7,870 nt of DNA from Chloroflexota bacterium. Lineage in GTDB: Bacteria; Chloroflexota; Anaerolineae; J102. The stretch lies in assembly GCA_013152695.1 (NCBI GenBank), contig JAADFV010000070.1, positions 10,586 to 18,455 of the forward strand, in the 5' to 3' direction. This document shows, one piece after another, positions 1-5,075 of this stretch. Position 1 is the first letter of the stretch, and every line of letters begins with the position of its first letter. The position numbers were made by a program, and so were the translations under genes. A model generated the notes under the pieces. It had not been told where the DNA came from, ran no database searches, and saw nothing but the letters and a program-made list of their open reading frames with translations.

Positions 1-461
1 TTACCCGGGGCAGGGATAACCGCCCCCGCCATCAGCCATATCAGCAACCAGGCACCGAGAAGATTGAGCCAGGAAATAGAGAGAATGGCCAGCAGAGCTG
101 CGGCCGCAAACAACATCGTCCACAGAGGGAAATCATCACCAGGTCGCCATTCTGTTCCCGCGAACAACAAAGTCACACCGGCAATAACCAGGATACTCAG
201 CCCCACAAACCAGGCCCAACTGTCCAAATAGAAGCCGAAAACTGTCTCTAGCTCGAGGGGAATACGCCACTGCCACAAAAGAGGAGCCTGTTCTGACTGA
301 AAGCGCAGTGCAACCCATGCCAACAGTGCGATTGCAATCCAGACACTGGCAGCCCAGCGTCGCCAGCCTGCCTGCAAATAAGGCAATACAGCTTTAAGAA
401 GACCGGCGCCAGCAAGCAACCAGAGAACGGGGCCGAGGGGAGATGTCCAAATAATACTCAT
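1..461 (-). CDS. NuoL/M/N-like proton-channel membrane subunit, N-terminal part (runs off left edge)
   Basis: The frame is open from ATG (461-459) to the window edge, giving 153 codons with no stop. A TAA six codons upstream makes this ATG the first possible start. No Shine-Dalgarno is visible. The peptide is strongly hydrophobic, with about five membrane spans near residues 8-28, 36-53, 82-101, 112-130 and 131-150. The segment GFYLDSWAWFVGLSILVIAG (76-95) resembles the F-x-LD-x-L-S segment early in NuoL/MrpA-type subunits. The run around residues 117-147 (AAAALLAILS, then NLLGAWLLIW) resembles the start of the Proton_antipo_M domain, where a helix is followed by an N-L-L motif. Members pump protons or sodium in respiratory complex I, Mrp antiporters or membrane hydrogenases. 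Only the N-terminus is visible, so the exact complex cannot be told. The usual Trp-Glu of the following helix is not evident (LIWLMAG), so this may be a divergent paralogue. The family call is moderate; the coding call is fairly strong. Confidence 0.6.
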   Translation of the reverse strand, partial: MSIIWTSPLGPVLWLLAGAGLLKAVLPYLQAGWRRWAASVWIAIALLAWVALRFQSEQAPLLWQWRIPLELETVFGFYLDSWAWFVGLSILVIAGVTLLFAGTEWRPGDDFPLWTMLFAAAALLAILSISWLNLLGAWLLIWLMAGAVIPAPG

Positions 462-686
462 GGCCCAGAGATTTTAGCACGCGCGAGGAAGATGAGAGAA
501 AGGTGGACAACAAGGAAATCAGCAACTATAGGGTATAATAGTTTCAATGTTGGTGTCTTCGTACTGACTCTGGTTCCTTAAAAAGAGATCGCACATAGAA
601 CCCTGCCTCACCACCGTTACTACGCCTTCTTTTTTCCTCCAACCCCATAAGCCACCCCTTCCCAGCCTCCATTCTCCCTTCGTACC
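462..686. other. Divergent intergenic region with a pyrimidine-rich leader
   Basis: The 225 bp between the leftward membrane gene and the rightward kinase contain no supported gene. A TATAAT box lies at 534-539. From about 597 to 686 the plus strand is markedly C/T-rich and poor in purines, and runs straight into the kinase ATG with no GGAGG-like site. A reverse-strand frame covering 519-719 is mostly antisense to this leader and the kinase start, and shows no protein character. On the minus strand a TAAAAT hexamer (476-471) ends 9 bases before the membrane gene's ATG. That could give a nearly leaderless message, but no -35 accompanies it. Confidence 0.5.
534..539 (+). promoter_or_regulatory. 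Candidate -10 box (TATAAT) upstream of the kinase gene
   Basis: A perfect TATAAT hexamer lies about 150 bp before the kinase ATG in the divergent intergenic region. There is no convincing TTGACA-like -35 at 16-18 bp spacing (the 17-bp position reads CAAGGA), and the extended -10 TG is absent, so the promoter might need an activator. The overlapping reverse-strand hexamer TATTAT (540-535) could equally serve the leftward membrane gene. Confidence 0.4.
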
Positions 687-2777
687 ATGAATCCTATCAC
701 AGCATTTCTGGTGCAGCACCTCATCATCATACAGTTTTTATCCGGCCTGGTCTTTTTTGCTCTGGCGACCGTAGTGATGGCCACCAGCCATCATAGAGAT
801 TCGGATTTTCGCTTTGCCCAGGCTCTGCCCCCTCTCGCTCTTTTTAGTTTACTTCAGAGTGCCTCCATTTGGTGGCAAATGTTCGGTGCAATAGAAAATG
901 GTAGCAGTGCGGGAGTTGTAATAGCGGGGGGACAAATCATCTTGTTGGCGACTTCTTTTTTGGCTTTACTCACCTTTGGGATGTTACTTCTCAGCCCCGA
1001 GCGCCTCAGCCGCCTGCAACTGATGACACCCTTGCTTATTCTTGTGGTGATCTGGCTGGGCGGGGTCTTCATCGCAGATACCGTCCTAAAACCAGACCTC
1101 CCATCTATCCTGGCCATTACGACGATGCTTGCACGATATGGCCTGGGGATTCCTGCATCACTTCTGGCAACGTGGGCGCTCATGCGCCAGCAACGGACGT
1201 TTCGGGAACAAGGCTTGCCGCAGTTCGGGCATTATCTGGTATGGTCGGCGGCAGCATTGTTGCTATTTGGGACATTAGGTCAGGCTTTTGCGCAAACAAC
1301 TGCCATCATCCCCTCCAACATCCTCAATGCCCAAAACTTCTTGGCCTGGTTTGGCATTCCTATCGAGCTCTTTCGGGGTGTGCTTATTGCTGTTTTTGCC
1401 TTCTTCTTTCAGAAAGCTCTGGGGTCCTTTGCAGCCGAACGTGAGCGACGCCTTAGCGAAGCAAATCAGGCGAAAATCGCAGCCCAACAGGCCCAACTGG
1501 AAGCAGAACGCCTCAACCGCCAGGCAATGGAGATTTTGAACCAGGAATTACGCTTGACAACCCAGGAACTCACACTCCTGCTACACATCGCCAACATTCT
1601 GGTTTCTCCCCGTCCTCTCACAGAACGGCTGCAACAGACCCTGCATGAGTTGGTAGCCAGTGTGCCAGTATGTGATCATGGCCTCATTCTCCTGCCCACA
1701 AAACACCCGCAAATGCCCATGATCGTGACCGAGGGTTTCGATGTCAATGTCGGCCCGGATTTACGCGAGCAGGCCGTGTTCCTGGGTCACCAGGCCATCG
1801 CCAAAGGCGTGGCAATGTGCCAACGCATCAATGGCGTGATTCTGAATTTCGATCCCAACAACGAAGTCGAACGCCAACAGTGCCGCGAATACCCCTATCC
1901 GATGGTGACCCTGGCCTTACCCCTCTCGGTACAAGAGCGCGTGATCGGCAGTCTCGTCTTTGCCTGGCCCTTTGCCAATGCTCGCAAACCCTTCTCCATG
2001 GACGAATTCCAACTGGTTTTCACAGCCACACAGCAGCTAGCTTTATCGATCGAGCATGCCCGCCTCAATGCTGCTGTGCAAGAACGCGAGGCTCTTCTGG
2101 AAAAACTCCTCCAGCAAATCGTCAATGCTCAAGAAGCAGAACGTAAACGCATTGCCCGAGACCTGCATGACGCCACCAGCCAGGCTCTCACTGCCATATC
2201 CTTAGGCTTGCGCGGGATCGAAGCTGTTCTTCAGCAAGAAGGAAGTGCCGTCACGGACCAGGTGCAAGAACTCGGGAAGATGAGTACCGAGGCCCTGACA
2301 GAGCTCCGCCAGATCATGTCCGACTTACGCCCTTCGCACCTGGATGACCTGGGTTTGACGCCCACTGTCCGCTGGTGTGTCGGAAATTATGAAAAGCGCT
2401 ATGGTATCCCCGTTTCTCTAGAGCTGCGAGGGCAACAAGAACGCCTGAATCCCGAACGCGAAACTTTGCTCTTTCGCATCGTGCAAGAAGCTCTGACCAA
2501 TGCCGCCAAACATGCTCACCCTTCCCATGTCCACGTCACCCTCGCTTACGAACCCGAACAAATTTATTTGGCGGTGGAGGATGATGGTGTGGGCTTCGAT
2601 GTCAACTCGGCTCTGCGGCGCCAGCAGAAAGAGGGGGGCTGGGGATTGATTGGCATGCAAGAGCGCGCATCTCTATTGGGGGGACAGATGTCTATTCATT
2701 CCACGGTCGGTCAAGGCACACGCATCGAGGTGAGTATTCCTCGCTTTGGAGGTAATCAGCATGACAAAGAAAATTAA
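687..2777 (+). CDS. Membrane sensor histidine kinase, NarL/HPK7 type, 7-TM + GAF-like
   Basis: This 696-residue kinase should autophosphorylate on His494 and pass the phosphate to the regulator encoded immediately downstream. Seven hydrophobic spans are visible near residues 9-31, 44-66, 75-102, 111-130, 146-166, 183-203 and 217-242. A charged coiled coil (about 249-298) and a GAF-like region (about 300-465) follow. A second helix leads into the HisKA_3 dimerisation domain with the H-box ERKRIARDLHD. The HATPase domain has its N-box Asn at 605 (EALTNAAKHA), a G1 box DDGVGF (632-637) and a G2 box GGWGLIGM (about 650-657). The fold order and H-box are typical of NarX/DegS-like kinases. The membrane part has no large extracytoplasmic loop, so the signal is probably sensed within the membrane or by the GAF-like region; the ligand is unknown. 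ATG 687 is the first start after an in-frame TAA at 648, but it has no Shine-Dalgarno. The gene end overlaps the regulator gene by 17 bp. Confidence 0.93.
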   Translation: MNPITAFLVQHLIIIQFLSGLVFFALATVVMATSHHRDSDFRFAQALPPLALFSLLQSASIWWQMFGAIENGSSAGVVIAGGQIILLATSFLALLTFGMLLLSPERLSRLQLMTPLLILVVIWLGGVFIADTVLKPDLPSILAITTMLARYGLGIPASLLATWALMRQQRTFREQGLPQFGHYLVWSAAALLLFGTLGQAFAQTTAIIPSNILNAQNFLAWFGIPIELFRGVLIAVFAFFFQKALGSFAAERERRLSEANQAKIAAQQAQLEAERLNRQAMEILNQELRLTTQELTLLLHIANILVSPRPLTERLQQTLHELVASVPVCDHGLILLPTKHPQMPMIVTEGFDVNVGPDLREQAVFLGHQAIAKGVAMCQRINGVILNFDPNNEVERQQCREYPYPMVTLALPLSVQERVIGSLVFAWPFANARKPFSMDEFQLVFTATQQLALSIEHARLNAAVQEREALLEKLLQQIVNAQEAERKRIARDLHDATSQALTAISLGLRGIEAVLQQEGSAVTDQVQELGKMSTEALTELRQIMSDLRPSHLDDLGLTPTVRWCVGNYEKRYGIPVSLELRGQQERLNPERETLLFRIVQEALTNAAKHAHPSHVHVTLAYEPEQIYLAVEDDGVGFDVNSALRRQQKEGGWGLIGMQERASLLGGQMSIHSTVGQGTRIEVSIPRFGGNQHDKEN
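2748..2753 (+). promoter_or_regulatory. Shine-Dalgarno of the response regulator gene
   Basis: GGAGGT sits 7 bases before ATG 2761, inside the last codons of the kinase gene. It decides the regulator start: the in-frame TTG at 2746 would lie upstream of this site and add five residues (MEVIS) that are not family-like. The overlap suggests translational coupling of kinase and regulator. Confidence 0.85.
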
Positions 2778-3420
2778 ACTGCTCCTGGTCGATGATCATG
2801 CTATTGTGCGTTCAGGCTTACGCATGCTTTTTCAGTCTGAGCAGGATATGGAAATCGTGGGAGAGGCAGGCACCGGTGAAGAAGCCTTGATCGCCGTGCA
2901 GACTTTAGAGCCGGATGTGGTGGTGATGGATGTGGCTATGCCGGGGATGACGGGCATCGAAGCGACCCGAAGGATCAAAAAGGCAAATCCGGATGTAGCA
3001 GTCCTGGCATTGACCATGTACGAAGATGAGCAGTATTTCTTTCAAATGTTAGAAGCCGGGGCTTCCGGCTACATTCCCAAACGGGCCGCTCCTGATGATC
3101 TGGTCTCAGCCGTACGCGTGGTGGGGCAGGGCAATGTCTTCTTGTACCCCTCACTGGCTAAGTTACTGGTCAATGACTTTCGGCAACGCGAGGCCAACGA
3201 TGATGTTACCAATATCCCTAAATTAACCCCTCGCGAACGGGATGTTTTGGCCCTCATTGCCGAAGGCTTTACGAATCGAGAAATTGCGGAGCGCCTGGTG
3301 ATTAGCGTGAAGACCGTAGACCGGCATCGCGAAAATATCATGAATAAACTCGATCTCCATAATCGTGTGGCCTTGGTCAAGTACGCCATTGCCAAAGGTC
3401 TGATCAGCGCTGAAGAATAA
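2761..3420 (+). CDS. NarL/FixJ-family response regulator (receiver + LuxR HTH)
   Basis: This 219-residue cytoplasmic DNA-binding regulator is the probable phosphoryl acceptor of the kinase encoded just upstream. The receiver domain (about 5-120) shows the acidic pair Asp11-Asp12, the phospho-acceptor Asp57 ([11 protein letters not shown]), Thr85 and Lys107, all the residues needed for phosphorylation and switching. A short linker leads to a LuxR-type helix-turn-helix (about 153-215) with [20 protein letters not shown] and a recognition helix around [14 protein letters not shown]. Length and order match the NarL family closely. The start at ATG 2761 is chosen for its well-spaced GGAGGT. The gene overlaps the kinase by 17 bp and ends at a hairpin terminator, so the two form a two-gene operon. 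No target operator can be assigned from this window. Confidence 0.96.
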   Translation: MTKKIKLLLVDDHAIVRSGLRMLFQSEQDMEIVGEAGTGEEALIAVQTLEPDVVVMDVAMPGMTGIEATRRIKKANPDVAVLALTMYEDEQYFFQMLEAGASGYIPKRAAPDDLVSAVRVVGQGNVFLYPSLAKLLVNDFRQREANDDVTNIPKLTPRERDVLALIAEGFTNREIAERLVISVKTVDRHRENIMNKLDLHNRVALVKYAIAKGLISAEE

Positions 3421-3456
3421 GGCCCCACAGACTGGAATATCTGTGAGGCCTTGTTT
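3421..3456. terminator. Hairpin terminator shared by convergent genes
   Basis: GGCCCCACAG (3421-3430) and CTGTGAGGCC (3441-3450) form a 10-bp stem with one C:A mismatch and a 10-base loop, directly after the regulator's TAA. The plus strand continues TTGTTT. On the minus strand the same hairpin is followed by TTATTCTT. It can therefore end both the kinase-regulator operon and the leftward secreted-protein gene that stops at 3486. Confidence 0.75.
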
Positions 3457-3485
3457 GGATGTGGGGAAGAAGCCCTAGAATGGTA

Positions 3486-5075
3486 CTAAGGATGAGCGAT
3501 TAAGGGCATCCATATTAAGACCGGAGTAGGGCTGGGTGTTTGTGTGGGAGTAGGGGTTTGAGTTGGTGTAGGAGATGGTGTCGGACTCGATGTCGCCGTT
3601 GCTGTTGGTGTAGAAGTTGGAGTGCTGGTGGGTGTGAGGGTAGGAGTCGGAGTCATCGTAGCCGTGGGGGTAGCTGTCGGTGTGGCGGTGGGTAGCGGTG
3701 TCGGCGTGGGGACGGTGCCAGACTGCAAAAGATATTCGAAAGTGAGCTCGGGTAAACGCTCTGGTTCATTCCAATTACTGCTGACAAACTTGTAAAGTTG
3801 ATTTGCCGAGGCATCGCCTGTGATCATCCAGCCGTAGTTAGTGGCCGTTCCCGCCAAGAAGTCTTGGACATCGGCAGTGACATCCCAGGAAGTGAATGTT
3901 CCTACCGCGGTCATGGGTACATCGCTGGTAGTGGTTGCCGCCCGGTCTGTGGCACCCATGCCTCCACCAGTCTCCCAGGGTTGGCCGGCAGCGGCTTGTT
4001 GCCAGGTAGCTGTTTTCTCATCCCAGGGGCGCAACATGCGATAAAGATGCGTTTGCAAGGTAGAAACCTGATCCTCATACACATTCAGCCGCAGTGTTGC
4101 CCGCGTGATCTGTGCATCGGTCGGCAATGCCGACAGATCAAATTGAATCAGGCTACGACGGGCACCACTGGAATGCACCCAGAGATGACCGAGATTGCCG
4201 TAATTGCTGGTGGGATTCCATTCGTCGAGAATGGTGTCCTGTACCGTGGTCTGACCGTCGCCTGCCTTGAGAAGCAGGGTCAAAGGACGTAAGGCCAACA
4301 CGCCAAAATCGGCCTGGACGCCGGTAACCGAAGCCCCCTGCCAGTTGAGATAGCGTTCCGGTGTACCGTCATCATTGTCGTCATCCTGGAGACCAATATT
4401 GAACGGAAGTTGCTGGTGCGCCGTCAATTCGCCACCGAGAAGGCTGGCGGGGATCGCTAATTCCAGCTGATAGCCGTCAGCACTGGGCTGAGCCGCAGCA
4501 ACGATGGCTGTTGTGTCGCCCCCAAGGGACTGGATCTCGCCATCGGGCCGTACCAAAAGACTGAGATCGTCAGCACCAGGCCGAGCATCGGCGCTGGGAT
4601 CAAAGCTGAGGAGGAGGCCATCCCCAGTTGCGACCTGATTGTCGCTTACAGCAATGCCCAGGAAAAGGTAATCACGCCACCAGCCCCAATGCACGACTGC
4701 GCTGAGATCTGCATCGTTGTCCAGAGGCTGTCCTTGCACGGAGTCGGCAGTGGTATTGTTCAGTTGTAAGGTCGGAGCAGCATTCCACTCGCTGAGATCG
4801 CCGTCGAGAGTACGTGCGCCCACGGCAAAAGCTTCGAGTGTGGGTTGCTGGCGGTCGAACTGGAAGAGTACCAGCTCGCCAAAACCAGCAGGATCACCAT
4901 CCAGGCTCTCTCCTGCCCAAATCAGAACGGTATCGTTGTCCTGGGTGGAGGTCTGGGCGGCAGGATTATCCCGGTCGAACAGAGCTACATTTACTCCCAG
5001 CTTACGCAAATCGCAAATGCTCAAAATTGGCACCAACCGCGCTGGCGGGGAGAGAGGCTTCAATATCGTAGCCAT
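3486..5075 (-). CDS. C-terminal part: CBM9-like domain, DNRLRE domain, Thr-Pro linker and hydrophobic tail
   Basis: The open frame is 529 codons from ATG 5075, but the first 23 or so residues are an out-of-frame reading of the upstream gene; genuine homology resumes at about LRKLGVNV (residues 23-30). There is no Shine-Dalgarno before ATG 5075, so independent translation is doubtful. The end of CBM9-like domain 1 is followed by a full second copy (about 88-260: DGDLSEW, then GADDLSLLVRPDGE, then an AIPAS strand). A DNRLRE-type domain (about 266-448) follows, with TTVQDTILDEWNPTSNYGN, then SLIQFDLSALP, ATLRLNVYE, a Trp-rich stretch and YGWMITG. Residues 454-518 are nearly all Thr, Pro, Ser and Ala, and the protein ends VLIWMPLIAHP. 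DNRLRE and CBM9-like domains are typically carbohydrate-binding or wall-associated modules; the linker and tail suggest display at the cell surface. Taken alone it lacks any secretion signal. Confidence 0.75.
   Translation of the reverse strand: MATILKPLSPPARLVPILSICDLRKLGVNVALFDRDNPAAQTSTQDNDTVLIWAGESLDGDPAGFGELVLFQFDRQQPTLEAFAVGARTLDGDLSEWNAAPTLQLNNTTADSVQGQPLDNDADLSAVVHWGWWRDYLFLGIAVSDNQVATGDGLLLSFDPSADARPGADDLSLLVRPDGEIQSLGGDTTAIVAAAQPSADGYQLELAIPASLLGGELTAHQQLPFNIGLQDDDNDDGTPERYLNWQGASVTGVQADFGVLALRPLTLLLKAGDGQTTVQDTILDEWNPTSNYGNLGHLWVHSSGARRSLIQFDLSALPTDAQITRATLRLNVYEDQVSTLQTHLYRMLRPWDEKTATWQQAAAGQPWETGGGMGATDRAATTTSDVPMTAVGTFTSWDVTADVQDFLAGTATNYGWMITGDASANQLYKFVSSNWNEPERLPELTFEYLLQSGTVPTPTPLPTATPTATPTATMTPTPTLTPTSTPTSTPTATATSSPTPSPTPTQTPTPTQTPSPTPVLIWMPLIAHP
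3522..3716 (-). repeat. Low-complexity Thr-Pro linker (about 65 codons)
   Basis: This stretch encodes an almost pure run of Thr, Pro, Ser and Ala, with units such as PTPTPTQTP and PTATPTATP. At the DNA level it is an imperfect hexamer-like repeat (reverse-strand ACTCCGACTCC, ACACCCACC). It would form an extended, possibly glycosylated spacer between the folded domains and the C-terminal tail. Such repeats are prone to length change between strains. Confidence 0.85.

Noticed and set aside
1..3. TTA at the left edge as a stop codon of the membrane gene
   Set aside because: It is out of frame: codon starts fall on positions equal to 2 modulo 3 (5, then 2), so the gene continues beyond the edge.
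136..318. A 60-codon minus-strand frame within the left membrane gene
   Set aside because: It sits in another frame of a longer open frame with clear membrane-protein character that runs to the window edge.
519..719. A 66-codon minus-strand frame over the kinase leader
   Set aside because: Gly/Arg/Trp-rich translation of the C/T-rich leader, overlapping the kinase start, with no domain or ribosome site.
2746..2760. TTG 2746 as the response regulator start
   Set aside because: It lies upstream of the strong GGAGGT and adds residues not seen in the family; ATG 2761 is well spaced.
3522..3716. CRISPR-like or regulatory repeat array
   Set aside because: The repeats are short, irregular, in frame, and encode a Thr-Pro linker; there are no spacers.
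5002..5075. Programmed ribosomal frameshift joining the two minus-strand frames
   Set aside because: There is no slippery heptamer or following pseudoknot that I can see, and a plain 7-bp duplication explains both the frame change and the extra residues exactly.
5073..5075. ATG 5075 as a genuine independent start of the C-terminal protein
   Set aside because: No Shine-Dalgarno, no signal peptide, and the first 23 or so residues are an out-of-frame reading of a conserved CBM9-like strand. The downstream frame is real, the start is not convincing.
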